Positions 1 through 10,403 of a stretch of 48,370 nt of DNA are shown here, in pieces. The stretch's first letter is position 1. Each line of letters starts with the position of its first letter. This DNA is from Actinomycetes bacterium (lineage in GTDB: Bacteria; Actinomycetota; Actinomycetes; Actinomycetales; Dermabacteraceae). Made by a program: the position numbers and the translations under genes. Under the pieces are notes generated by a model. That model was not told where the DNA came from and made no database searches. It saw only the letters and a program-made list of their open reading frames with translations. Location of the stretch: NCBI GenBank assembly GCA_023389045.1, contig JAEWEZ010000160.1, forward strand, positions 1 through 48,370, in the 5' to 3' direction.

Positions 1-2
1 AT

Positions 3-137
3 CTGGTGCTCAATACCGGGAGCCTCACGCAGGTGGAGGCGCGGGCGCTGCGGGCGCTCGAGAAGGCGCGCGCACGGGCAGAGGCGTTTGCTGCGATGGG
101 CGGTGCTCAGATGCCTGGGCTAAGACAGCCGGGCTGA
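3..137 (+). CDS. C-terminal end of probable dephospho-CoA kinase (partial)
   Basis: This is an open frame entering from the left edge and ending at TGA 135-137. It encodes about 44 residues, beginning LVLNTGSLTQVEARALRALE. The pattern of a hydrophobic strand, an N-x-G-S/T-L-x-x-V turn and a charged helix resembles the end of CoaE, the last enzyme of CoA synthesis, and coaE commonly lies just upstream of uvrB in actinobacteria. No P-loop or other catalytic part is inside the window, so the call rests on a short tail plus gene order. The Ala/Arg-rich helix and GLRQPG end are not diagnostic. Confidence 0.45.
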   Translation: MVLNTGSLTQVEARALRALEKARARAEAFAAMGGAQMPGLRQPG

Positions 138-156
138 GATCAGGGGGCGCGGCGCG

Positions 157-162
157 TAGGCT
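157..162 (+). promoter_or_regulatory. -10 box (TAGGCT) of leaderless uvrB
   Basis: TAGGCT lies exactly 6 nt before the uvrB ATG, so transcription would begin at or next to the start codon. No Shine-Dalgarno sequence lies between. The same TANNNT-N6-start spacing recurs at six other genes in this window. No convincing -35 hexamer is visible. Confidence 0.5.
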
Positions 163-168
163 CGTGCC

Positions 169-2304
<2,136 letters not shown>

Positions 2305-2354
2305 GTACAGGGCGCCGCGGGGGAGTGGCCCATCGGGCACGTTCCGCGAGCCCA

Positions 2355-2453
2355 CCCCGTCGGCCCCATTCCTTCCTCACCCACCCACCCCGTCGGCCCC
2401 TTTCCTTCCTCACCCACCCACCCCGTCGGCCCTCTCTCTTCCCCACCCGCCCC
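2355..2453 (+). repeat. Three 33-bp tandem repeats carrying the CCCCGTCGGCCCC motif
   Basis: Three head-to-tail 33-bp units begin at 2355, 2388 and 2421, filling most of the uvrB to hydrolase gap. Units 1 and 2 differ at one base. Unit 3 is degenerate after its first 12 bases. Each unit opens with CCCCGTCGGCCC(C) and continues with a pyrimidine-rich stretch ending in CACCCACCCA. The strand is extremely C/T-rich. No gene is visible here. Confidence 0.9.
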
Positions 2454-2488
2454 CGTGGGTCCCGGCGCGTGTCTGAGAGACTGGCCGC

Positions 2489-3205
2489 ATGAGTGACCGT
2501 GAGCGCCCCCACCCGTTCGACCACGAAACCGCCCCCGAGGACTACACCGGGCATGTTGAACCCGGCGGCCCCTGGGCGCTGCGCCTGCTCTCCTCCCTCA
2601 TGATCCGCAAGGCGAGCGTGGGTCCGATGGACAACAACGCCTACCTGCTCACCTGCCGCGTCTCCGGCGCGCAACTCCTGATCGACGCCGCCGCCGACCC
2701 GCAGCGCCTCCAGCAGATGGTCCGCGCCGGCTCACCCACCAGCCGACTCGACACCATCGTCACCACCCACAGCCACCACGACCACGTGGGCGCCCTGCCT
2801 GCCATGGTGGCCGCCACCGGCGCCCACACCGCCGTCGGAGCCGCCGACGCCGAAGACATCCCCACCCCCACCGACCAACTCCTCCATCACGGAGACCTGG
2901 TGCGCGTGGGCGTGCACGATCTCGAGGTGATCGGCCTGCGCGGGCACACCCCCGGTTCGATCGCGCTGCTCTGGCGCGGTGGAGCCGACGGGGATCATCT
3001 CTTCACCGGCGATTCGCTGTTCCCCGGCGGAGTCGGTGCCACGCAGGGTGACCGTCAGCGCTTCGAGCAGCTGATCGGTGATGTGAGCGAACGGATCTTT
3101 GACCGCCTGGGCGATGAAACCTGGGTGTATCCCGGGCACGGGGATGACACGACCCTGGGCGCGGAACGCCCGCATCTGCAGGAGTGGCGCGACCGCGGCT
3201 GGTGA
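2489..3205 (+). CDS. Metallo-beta-lactamase-fold hydrolase (glyoxalase II-like)
   Basis: This is a 238-residue soluble MBL-fold enzyme. The metal-binding set is complete: H94-x-H96-x-D98-H99 in THSHHDHVG, H153 in GHTPGS, D175 in GDSLF and H217 in YPGHG. This arrangement is typical of glyoxalase II and related thioester or hydroxyacyl hydrolases with a dinuclear zinc site. The true substrate cannot be told from sequence. MBL genes in this position, between uvrB and uvrA, are common in actinobacteria, but I know of no proven role in repair. The ATG at 2489 is the first in frame. No clear Shine-Dalgarno is seen, and the preceding repeat block separates it from uvrB. The first 35 residues are polar and poorly conserved. 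Confidence 0.88.
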   Translation: MSDRERPHPFDHETAPEDYTGHVEPGGPWALRLLSSLMIRKASVGPMDNNAYLLTCRVSGAQLLIDAAADPQRLQQMVRAGSPTSRLDTIVTTHSHHDHVGALPAMVAATGAHTAVGAADAEDIPTPTDQLLHHGDLVRVGVHDLEVIGLRGHTPGSIALLWRGGADGDHLFTGDSLFPGGVGATQGDRQRFEQLIGDVSERIFDRLGDETWVYPGHGDDTTLGAERPHLQEWRDRGW

Positions 3206-3351
3206 ACCGCCGGGCGGTGGCACGTGCGCGCGCACCGCGTGGTCGGTGAGGGTTGAGGCCGCGACGCCAGTGCAGTCTGGCGCGCTGATCGGGGATATAT
3301 TCCCGCGGCGGCATGCAGTTCCTCACGATGAGCCTTCTCGCAGGGCCCGCT

Positions 3352-3377
3352 TGTTTGTCAGACCCCGCTCCTACGAT
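3352..3377 (+). promoter_or_regulatory. uvrA promoter: TGTTTGTCAG element plus TACGAT -10 box
   Basis: The -10-like TACGAT at 3372-3377 is followed by exactly 6 nt and then the GTG start of uvrA, implying a leaderless transcript. TGTTTGTCAG at 3352-3361 lies 10 nt upstream of the box. The identical 10-mer occurs at the same distance from a TANNNT box before the ABC importer at 32592. The rest of the 3206-3383 gap holds no gene or recognised operator. Confidence 0.5.
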
Positions 3378-3383
3378 GGAGGG

Positions 3384-6233
3384 GTGAGTCAACAGCTGGT
3401 CGTCCGTGGTGCCCGCGAGCACAACCTGAAGAATATTGACGTCGAGATCCCCCGCGGGAAGCTCGTCGTCTTCTCCGGCCTGTCCGGCTCCGGGAAGAGT
3501 TCACTGGCCTTCGACACGATCTTTGCCGAGGGGCAGCGCCGCTACGTGGAATCGCTCTCCTCCTACGCCCGGCAGTTCCTCGGGCAGATGGATAAACCCT
3601 CGGTGGATCTCATCGAAGGTCTCTCCCCGGCTGTCTCCATCGACCAGAAGTCCACCAGCCGGAACCCGCGCTCCACCGTCGGCACCATCACCGAAATCTA
3701 CGACTACCTGCGCCTTCTCTTCTCGCGCACCGGCGTGCAGCACTGCCCCGTCTGCGGGCAGGAAGTCTCCGCCGCCAGCGCCGAACAGATCGTCGATACC
3801 CTCCTCGAACTCGAACCCGGCACCCGCTTCCAACTCCTTGCCCCGGTGATCCAGGGGCGCAAGGGTGAACACGTCGAAGTGCTCTCGTCTCTGCGTACCC
3901 AGGGTTATGCGCGTGCCCGTGTGGATGGGCAGGTGCGGCGCCTGGATGAGCCGATCGACCTGGACCGCAAACTCAAGCACACCATTGAAGCCGTGGTGGA
4001 CCGTCTCGCGGTGAAGCCCGATGCGCGCCGCCGCCTCACCGACTCGGTGGAGACTGCGCTGCGCCTGGCCGAGGGCATCCTCGTGGTGGATTTCGTGGAC
4101 CGTAAGCAGGACGACCCCCACCGCGAACGCCGCTTCTCTGAAAGCGCCGCCTGCCCCAACGGGCATGAACTCGCGGTAGACGACATCGAACCGCGCGCCT
4201 TCTCCTTCAACGCCCCCTACGGTGCCTGCCCCGAATGCACCGGTATCGGCATGCGCCTCGAAGTGGACCCCGAACTGGTCATCCCCGATGAAGACCTCAC
4301 CCTCGCGGAGGGCGCCATCGCCCCCTGGGCCATGGGATCGGTGGACCGGCACCAGGACATGATGCGTGGCCTCGCCGAAGAGCTTGCCTTCGATATGGAT
4401 ACGCCCTGGCGGGCGCTTCCCGAACGCGCACGCGAAGCCCTTCTGCACGGTAAGGACTACACCGTGCATGTGCGCTACCGGAACCGTTTCGGGCGCGAAC
4501 GCACCTACTCCACCGGTTTTGAAGGCGTGATCCACTTCCTGAACCGACGCCACAGGGATACCGAATCGGACTGGGCGAAGGACCGCTACGAGCAGTTCAT
4601 GCGCGAAGTGCCGTGCCCGGCCTGCAAAGGCACCCGTCTGCGCCCCGAAATCCTCGCCGTCACCGTCGGCGGGAAATCCATCGCGGAAGTGTGCGAGATG
4701 CCACTGCGGGAAGCCCGCGACATGATCGCGAGCCTCACCCTGAGCGAGCGGCAGGCCGCTATCGCTGAAGAGGTACTGCGCGAACTCGACTCCCGCCTCG
4801 GCTTCCTGCTTGACGTGGGCCTCGACTACCTCACCCTCTCGCGGGCCGCCGGCACCCTCTCCGGTGGTGAAGCGCAGCGTATCCGCCTGGCAACCCAGAT
4901 CGGATCCGGCCTCGTGGGCGTGCTGTACGTGCTCGATGAACCCTCCATTGGCCTGCACCAGCGCGACAATGAACGCCTCATCGCCACCCTGAAGCGGCTG
5001 CGGGACCTCGGCAACACCCTGATCGTGGTCGAGCATGATGAGGACACCCTGCACGCCGCCGACTGGGTGGTGGACATCGGCCCCCTCGCCGGTGAACACG
5101 GCGGGCATGTGGTGCACTCCGGCAGCGTCGAAAGCCTCATGAAGAACCCCGATTCCCTCACCGGGCGCTACCTGAGCGGTGAACTGCGCATCCCCGTGCC
5201 GCCGGTGCGCCGCCCCGTGGACCGGGAACGGATGCTGAAGGTGATCGGCCCGCGCGCCAACAACCTCAAAGGCAAAGACGTCTCCTTTCCCCTCGGGGTG
5301 CTGACCGCCGTCACCGGTGTGTCCGGATCCGGGAAATCCTCCCTGGTCAACGACATTCTGTACGCGGTGCTCGCCAAGGAACTGAACCGTGCCCGGATCG
5401 TCCCCGGCCGGCATAAGCGCGTCGAAGGCCTTGAACACCTCGACAAGGTGATCCACGTGGACCAGTCGCCGATTGGCCGCACGCCCCGCTCCAACCCCGC
5501 CACCTACACCGGTGTGTGGGACCGCGTGCGCACCCTCTTCGCGCAGACCACCGAGGCGAAGGTGCGCGGCTACAACGCCGGGCGTTTCTCCTTCAACGTC
5601 AAGGGCGGCCGCTGCGAAGCCTGCTCCGGCGACGGCACCATCAAGATCGAAATGAACTTCCTGCCCGATGTGTACGTGCAGTGCGAGGTGTGCCGCGGCG
5701 CCCGCTACAACCGCGAAACCCTCGAAGTGCGCTTCAAAGGCAAGAACGTGGCCGAAGTGCTCGATATGCCCATCGAAGAAGCCGTTGAGTTCTTCGATGC
5801 CGTGCCCGCGATCCGCCGGCAGCTGCAAACCCTCGTGGATGTGGGGCTTGGCTACGTGCGCCTTGGGCAGTCCGCCACCACCCTCTCCGGTGGTGAGGCG
5901 CAGCGTGTGAAACTTGCCTCCGAGCTGCACAAGCGCTCTAACGGCCGCAGCGTTTACGTGCTCGATGAGCCCACCACCGGCCTGCACTTTGAAGATGTGC
6001 GCAAACTCCTCGAAGTGCTGCAGGGTCTTGTGGATAAGGGCAACTCGGTGATCGTGATCGAGCACAACCTCGACGTGATCAAATGCGCCGACCACATCAT
6101 CGACCTCGGCCCCGAAGGCGGTGGGGGCGGCGGCACCGTCGTGGCCCAGGGAACCCCGGAAGAGGTCGCCGAAGTGGATGGCTCCCACACCGGTCGCTTC
6201 CTCAAACCGATGCTGGCCGCCGCCCGGAGCTGA
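3384..6233 (+). CDS. uvrA: UvrABC excinuclease ATPase subunit A
   Basis: UvrA is the damage-scanning dimeric ABC ATPase of nucleotide excision repair and hands lesions to UvrB. The 949-residue product has two ABC modules. The first Walker A is GLSGSGKS at residues 32-39, and the signature TLSGGEAQRIRLATQIGS sits with LDEPSIGLHQ. The second module has GVSGSGKSS, TLSGGEAQRVKLASEL and LDEPTTGLHF. Zinc-type Cys pairs are visible (CPVCG, CPECTG, CEACSG, CEVCRG). The frame stays open upstream to 3099, but conservation begins at VSQQLVVRGAREHNLKNIDV, so I chose GTG 3384. That start also fits the leaderless promoter. The gene stops 4 nt before uvrC. Confidence 0.98.
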   Translation: MSQQLVVRGAREHNLKNIDVEIPRGKLVVFSGLSGSGKSSLAFDTIFAEGQRRYVESLSSYARQFLGQMDKPSVDLIEGLSPAVSIDQKSTSRNPRSTVGTITEIYDYLRLLFSRTGVQHCPVCGQEVSAASAEQIVDTLLELEPGTRFQLLAPVIQGRKGEHVEVLSSLRTQGYARARVDGQVRRLDEPIDLDRKLKHTIEAVVDRLAVKPDARRRLTDSVETALRLAEGILVVDFVDRKQDDPHRERRFSESAACPNGHELAVDDIEPRAFSFNAPYGACPECTGIGMRLEVDPELVIPDEDLTLAEGAIAPWAMGSVDRHQDMMRGLAEELAFDMDTPWRALPERAREALLHGKDYTVHVRYRNRFGRERTYSTGFEGVIHFLNRRHRDTESDWAKDRYEQFMREVPCPACKGTRLRPEILAVTVGGKSIAEVCEMPLREARDMIASLTLSERQAAIAEEVLRELDSRLGFLLDVGLDYLTLSRAAGTLSGGEAQRIRLATQIGSGLVGVLYVLDEPSIGLHQRDNERLIATLKRLRDLGNTLIVVEHDEDTLHAADWVVDIGPLAGEHGGHVVHSGSVESLMKNPDSLTGRYLSGELRIPVPPVRRPVDRERMLKVIGPRANNLKGKDVSFPLGVLTAVTGVSGSGKSSLVNDILYAVLAKELNRARIVPGRHKRVEGLEHLDKVIHVDQSPIGRTPRSNPATYTGVWDRVRTLFAQTTEAKVRGYNAGRFSFNVKGGRCEACSGDGTIKIEMNFLPDVYVQCEVCRGARYNRETLEVRFKGKNVAEVLDMPIEEAVEFFDAVPAIRRQLQTLVDVGLGYVRLGQSATTLSGGEAQRVKLASELHKRSNGRSVYVLDEPTTGLHFEDVRKLLEVLQGLVDKGNSVIVIEHNLDVIKCADHIIDLGPEGGGGGGTVVAQGTPEEVAEVDGSHTGRFLKPMLAAARS

Positions 6234-6237
6234 CGCC

Positions 6238-8277
6238 GTGGCTGACCCGTCCACATACCGCCCGCGCACAGCGGACATCCCCACCTCACCGGGGGTGTAC
6301 CGCTTCCGCGACGAGCACGAACGAGTGATCTACGTGGGCAAGGCGAAGAACCTTCGCCAACGCCTCACGAACTACTTCCAAGACCTCGCCGTGCTGCACC
6401 CCCGCACCCGCCGCATGGTCACCACCGCGGCGTGCGTGGAGTGGACCGTGGTCGGCACCGAAGTAGAAGCCCTCACCCTCGAATACACGTGGATCAAGGA
6501 ATACGACCCGCGATTCAACGTGAAGTTCCGGGACGACAAGTCCTACCCCTACCTCGCCGTGACGATGGGGGAGCAGTTCCCGCGCGTGCACGTGACCCGC
6601 AAACCCCGCGCCCGCACCGACCGTTCCTTCGGGCCGTACACGCAGGTGTGGGCGATCCGCGAAACCGTCGACCTCATGCTGCGCGTGTTCCCCGTGCGCA
6701 CCTGCACCGCCGGCGTGTTCCGCCGTGCCCAACGCTCCGGCCGTGCCTGCCTGCTCGGCTTCATCGGCAAATGCTCCGCCCCCTGCACCGGGCAGATCAG
6801 CGAAAGCGAGCACCGGCACCTCGCCGAACAGTTCTGCGACTTCATGAGCGGCAATACCGGCACCTACCTGCGGCGCATCGAAAGCGAGATGAAAGCGGCA
6901 GCCGCCGCCATGGACTACGAAACCGCTGCCACCCTGCGCGATGACCTCCAGGCTCTCGACGCCGTGATGGCCAAGAACTCCGTGGTGCTTTCCGACGCCA
7001 CCGACGCCGACCTCGTCGCGCTCGTGATGGACGAGCTCGAAGCGTCCGTGCAGGTGTTCCATGTGCGCGGTGGGCGCATCCGCGGGCAGCGCGGATGGAC
7101 CGCCGAAATCCTCGACGACTCCACCGCCGCGGACCTCATGCAGCGCGCCCTCGTCACGCTCTATGCCGAAGGCAGCGCCCCCGCCGAAGTGCTCGTGACC
7201 GACCTGCCCAGCCAGATCCCTCACATCCAGGACCTGATCGGGCATCGCGTGGACCTGCGCGTCCCCCAGCGCGGTGAAAAGAAAGACCTCCTCGCCACCG
7301 TGCGGGAAAACGCGGCGGAAGCCCTGCGAATGCACCGTCTGCGTCGCACCGGAGATCTCACCGCCCGCTCCAAAGCCCTCGAAGACCTCGGGGAGGCCCT
7401 GGACCTTGCCGAACCGCCCCTGCGGATCGAATGCTTCGACGTTTCCCACTCCCAGGGCACCGATGTGGTCGCCTCAATGGTGGTTTTTGAAGACGGTCTA
7501 CCCCGCAAAAGCGAATACCGCCGCTTCTCCATCACCGGGGATGCCGCGCGGGATGACACCGCGTCGATCCACCATGTGATCAGCCGACGTTTGCGTCGCC
7601 ACCTCGAACCCGATCCCGAACGCAGCGAAGACGATAAACGCCGCTTCGCCTACCCGCCCTCGCTGATCCTCGTCGACGGTGGCCCCGCCCAGGTGGCCGC
7701 CGCGCAGCGGGCCTTCGAGGAACGTGGCGTCACCGACATTGCCCTCGCCGGCATTGCTAAACGTCTCGAAGAAATATGGCTGCCGGGGGAGGAGTACCCC
7801 GTGATCCTGCCCCGCACGAGCGAAGCGCTTTTCCTCGTGCAGCGGATACGCGATGAGGCACACCGCTTCGCCATCGCCTACCACCGCTCCAAGCGCGGCC
7901 GGCGCATGCAGTCCAGCGCCCTCGACGGCATCCCCGGGCTCGGCCCGGCCCGCCGCACCGCGCTGCTGGACCGCTTCGTCACCGTCTCCGCGATCCGCGA
8001 TGCAGGAGAAGAAGCACTGCAGGAAGTGGAGGGGATTGGCCCCTCGCTGGCCGCAGCGATCACCGCCGCGTTACGATCCCAGGCAGGCTCCGAGGCAGAA
8101 CACAGCGCAGACGCACACGCCACGGACGGCTCACCCACGGAGGATCGCACCGCCACCGACCAGCCCACCCCAGGGCCGGACAGCGGCGCCGATCCGGGCG
8201 ACCACACAGGCAACGGGGGCCGCGACCGCATCGAGGTCGCGGTGGATATGGCAACGGGGGAGATCATCAATGGATAA
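6238..8277 (+). CDS. uvrC: UvrABC excinuclease subunit C
   Basis: UvrC makes both incisions flanking a lesion in the UvrB-DNA complex. The 679-residue product begins with a GIY-YIG nuclease domain (GVY at 19-21, YVG at 32-34, then KAKNLRQRL). A UVR motif follows around 205-235, then the RNase H-like second nuclease (ECFDVSHSQG and LILVDGGPAQ). A tandem helix-hairpin-helix DNA-binding domain lies at about 562-615 (IPGLGP, VEGIGP). The last 64 residues form an acidic, Ser/Thr/Asp-rich tail absent from most UvrC proteins. The GTG at 6238, four nt after the uvrA stop, is chosen because the conserved N-terminus begins there. The gene is probably co-transcribed with uvrA. Confidence 0.97.
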   Translation: MADPSTYRPRTADIPTSPGVYRFRDEHERVIYVGKAKNLRQRLTNYFQDLAVLHPRTRRMVTTAACVEWTVVGTEVEALTLEYTWIKEYDPRFNVKFRDDKSYPYLAVTMGEQFPRVHVTRKPRARTDRSFGPYTQVWAIRETVDLMLRVFPVRTCTAGVFRRAQRSGRACLLGFIGKCSAPCTGQISESEHRHLAEQFCDFMSGNTGTYLRRIESEMKAAAAAMDYETAATLRDDLQALDAVMAKNSVVLSDATDADLVALVMDELEASVQVFHVRGGRIRGQRGWTAEILDDSTAADLMQRALVTLYAEGSAPAEVLVTDLPSQIPHIQDLIGHRVDLRVPQRGEKKDLLATVRENAAEALRMHRLRRTGDLTARSKALEDLGEALDLAEPPLRIECFDVSHSQGTDVVASMVVFEDGLPRKSEYRRFSITGDAARDDTASIHHVISRRLRRHLEPDPERSEDDKRRFAYPPSLILVDGGPAQVAAAQRAFEERGVTDIALAGIAKRLEEIWLPGEEYPVILPRTSEALFLVQRIRDEAHRFAIAYHRSKRGRRMQSSALDGIPGLGPARRTALLDRFVTVSAIRDAGEEALQEVEGIGPSLAAAITAALRSQAGSEAEHSADAHATDGSPTEDRTATDQPTPGPDSGADPGDHTGNGGRDRIEVAVDMATGEIING

Positions 8278-8331
8278 CCGCATTCGAGCCCGATGCGGCG
8301 ACGCACTGCGACTGGTGAACAGGAGACAGCG

Positions 8332-9285
8332 GTGACCGACAGCCCCGAGAAGAACGCCCCGCCCGGCAATGTGGTCGAGCCCGGAAACCCCGTCGGCCCC
8401 GAGAGCGCCACGAACCCCGCCGATAGCGCCGGGGAAATCGTGATCATCACCGGCCTTGCCGGTTCCGGACGCGAAACCGCCGCCCACGCCCTTGAAGACC
8501 TCGGCTGGTACGTGGTCTACAACATCGCCCCGCAGCTCATCCGCACCCTGTACCAACTGCAGGCCTCCGCGGAAGGGCGCGACAACCGATTCGCGGTGGT
8601 CGTCGATCCGCGCTCCGGCCCCTTCTTCTCCGAACTGCCCGACGTGGTGGAGGCACTGCGACGCAGTGACGTGCGCTCCCGCCTGGTGTTCCTCACCGCC
8701 GATGAATCCACCCTCGTGCGGCGCTTCGACTCGGTGCGCCGCCCCCACCCGCTGCAGGGCGAGGAAGGCGTAATCGAAGGGATCCGACGCGAACGCGAAC
8801 TGCTCGCCCCGCTGCGGCGCCTCGCGGACGTCGTGATCGACACCTCTCCGCTCAACGTCCACCAGCTCACGATGAAAATGCGCAGCGCCTTCGGCACCCG
8901 AGCCGAACGCCGCCTCACCGTGAACCTGCTCTCCTTCGGCTTCAAATACGGCATCCCCATCGAAGCCGATCACGTGAGCGATGTGCGGTTCATCCCCAAC
9001 CCCTACTGGGTGCCCGGCCTGCGGGAACTGCGCGGCACCGACCGTGCCGTTGCCGAGTACGTGTTCGCCGACGCGAACGCCACGGAGTTCGTGGACCGCT
9101 ACTTCGAGATGATTCGTCCGGTGCTGCGCGGATACAGCAGCGAAAACAAACACTTCACCACCTTGGCTATCGGCTGCACCGGCGGGAAACACCGCTCCGT
9201 GGCGATCGCCGAGCGGATCGGTGAGCAGCTGCGCGCCGCAGGCCATGCGGTGCGTGTGCGCCACCGGGATCTGGGGCGGGAATGA
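8332..9285 (+). CDS. rapZ: RapZ/YvcJ-type nucleotide-binding protein
   Basis: This is the P-loop family represented by E. coli RapZ (RNase adapter) and B. subtilis YvcJ. The product is 317 residues. The P-loop is GLAGSGRE (41-48), with Arg where most P-loops have Lys; Arg is usual in actinobacterial members. The C-terminal signature AIGCTGGKHRSVAIAERI is intact. The segment normally reading DNLPP after the first helix is YNIAP here. The first 35 residues are a disordered Pro/Asn-rich extension, and residues 19-23 are encoded by the dispersed 13-mer CCCCGTCGGCCCC. GTG 8332 is preferred over ATG 8293 because AGGAG (8321-8325) lies 6 nt upstream. It overlaps yvcK by ATGA. The upstream 54-nt gap after uvrC is unremarkable. 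Confidence 0.93.
   Translation: MTDSPEKNAPPGNVVEPGNPVGPESATNPADSAGEIVIITGLAGSGRETAAHALEDLGWYVVYNIAPQLIRTLYQLQASAEGRDNRFAVVVDPRSGPFFSELPDVVEALRRSDVRSRLVFLTADESTLVRRFDSVRRPHPLQGEEGVIEGIRRERELLAPLRRLADVVIDTSPLNVHQLTMKMRSAFGTRAERRLTVNLLSFGFKYGIPIEADHVSDVRFIPNPYWVPGLRELRGTDRAVAEYVFADANATEFVDRYFEMIRPVLRGYSSENKHFTTLAIGCTGGKHRSVAIAERIGEQLRAAGHAVRVRHRDLGRE
8388..8400 (+). repeat. Dispersed 13-mer copy (in rapZ N-terminal tail)
   Basis: Exact CCCCGTCGGCCCC inside the poorly conserved N-terminal extension of RapZ, encoding PVGP. Confidence 0.8.
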
Positions 9286-10403
9286 CGAACGTGACACCAC
9301 GATGCCCAGACCGGCCCATGCGCCGGGGGCTGCTCGAACGGACCCGCCGTGCCCGCCGCGGAAACCGGCTCGATCGCTCCGAGCCCTTGCGTGTGGTGGC
9401 CCTCGGGGGAGGCCACGGCCTCGCCGCGAACCTGCGCGCCCTGCGCCTGCTCGCCGATGACGTTACGGCCGTTGTGACCGTGGCCGATAACGGTGGCTCC
9501 TCCGGTCGTATCCGCCACGAGCTGCCGGTGCTTCCCCCCGGTGACCTGCGGATGGCGCTTGCGGCGCTGTGCGAAGACTCCGACTGGGGGAGCATCTGGG
9601 GTGATGTGATCCAGCATCGCTTCTCCACCAACGGTGAACTCGATGGGCACGCCCTCGGGAACCTCCTCATCGTCGCACTCTGGCAGATCCTGGAAGATCC
9701 CATTCAGGGCCTCGATCAGATGGGGCAACTCCTCGGCATCCGCGGGCGCGTGCTCCCCATGGCGCTCGACCCGCTCGACATCGAAGCCGATGTGCTGGAG
9801 GAGGACGGCACCGAACGCGTGGTGCGCGGCCAGTGGCAGATCGCCACCGCCCAGGGGCAGGTGCGGCAGGTGCGGCTCAGCCCCGAACGTCCCCGCGTTC
9901 CCGAGGACGTCATCGACGCCCTGCACAATGCCGACTGGATCATCGTCGGCCCCGGCTCCTGGTACACCTCGGTGCTGCCGCACCTGATGATCCCCGAGAT
10001 TGCCGACGCGATCCGCACCTCCCACGCCCGCCGCTGCATCACCATGAACCTCAGCTCGGGCGCCCAGGAAACCGAAGGGATGAGCAGCGCGGAACTCGTC
10101 GAAGCACTCCTGCGCTACGCTCCCGGGATCCGATTCGACGCGATGATCGCCGACCCCACCGCGCTCGAAGACGCCCTGGACCTTGCCCGCCACGGCAAGA
10201 AGCACGGCATCCACACCCTGCTGCGGCAGGTGAGCGTCGGCGACGGCACCCCCGTCCACGATCCGGTGCGACTGGCCGCCGCCTACCGCGACGTGTTCGA
10301 TGGCGTGTACGGAGACGTCAACGAACACAGGAGCACCACGAACTCGGCAGCGGCATCCACCGCTGAACCAGCAGACGACGACAAGGCGAAGGGACCCCAG
10401 TGA
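9282..10403 (+). CDS. yvcK: YvcK/CofD-like gluconeogenesis and envelope factor
   Basis: The product is 373 residues and belongs to the YvcK family, CofD-fold proteins that bind UDP-sugars. In Bacillus and mycobacteria they are needed for growth on gluconeogenic carbon and for normal peptidoglycan synthesis. The glycine loop LGGGHGLAANLRAL (41-54) and VADNGGSSGRIR (67-78) are the diagnostic motifs, followed by LPPGDLR and IIVGPGSWYTS. The ATG overlaps the rapZ stop (ATGA), and the gene in turn overlaps whiA. The trio rapZ-yvcK-whiA is a conserved block in Gram-positive bacteria. The first 33 residues are basic and the last 25 are Ala/Ser/Asp-rich; both look unstructured. Confidence 0.94.
   Translation: MTNVTPRCPDRPMRRGLLERTRRARRGNRLDRSEPLRVVALGGGHGLAANLRALRLLADDVTAVVTVADNGGSSGRIRHELPVLPPGDLRMALAALCEDSDWGSIWGDVIQHRFSTNGELDGHALGNLLIVALWQILEDPIQGLDQMGQLLGIRGRVLPMALDPLDIEADVLEEDGTERVVRGQWQIATAQGQVRQVRLSPERPRVPEDVIDALHNADWIIVGPGSWYTSVLPHLMIPEIADAIRTSHARRCITMNLSSGAQETEGMSSAELVEALLRYAPGIRFDAMIADPTALEDALDLARHGKKHGIHTLLRQVSVGDGTPVHDPVRLAAAYRDVFDGVYGDVNEHRSTTNSAAASTAEPADDDKAKGPQ

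Noticed and set aside
3501..6284. 927-residue minus-strand open frame opposite uvrA
   Set aside because: Same reason: antisense frames stay open in GC-rich genes. There is no domain, start signal or promoter.
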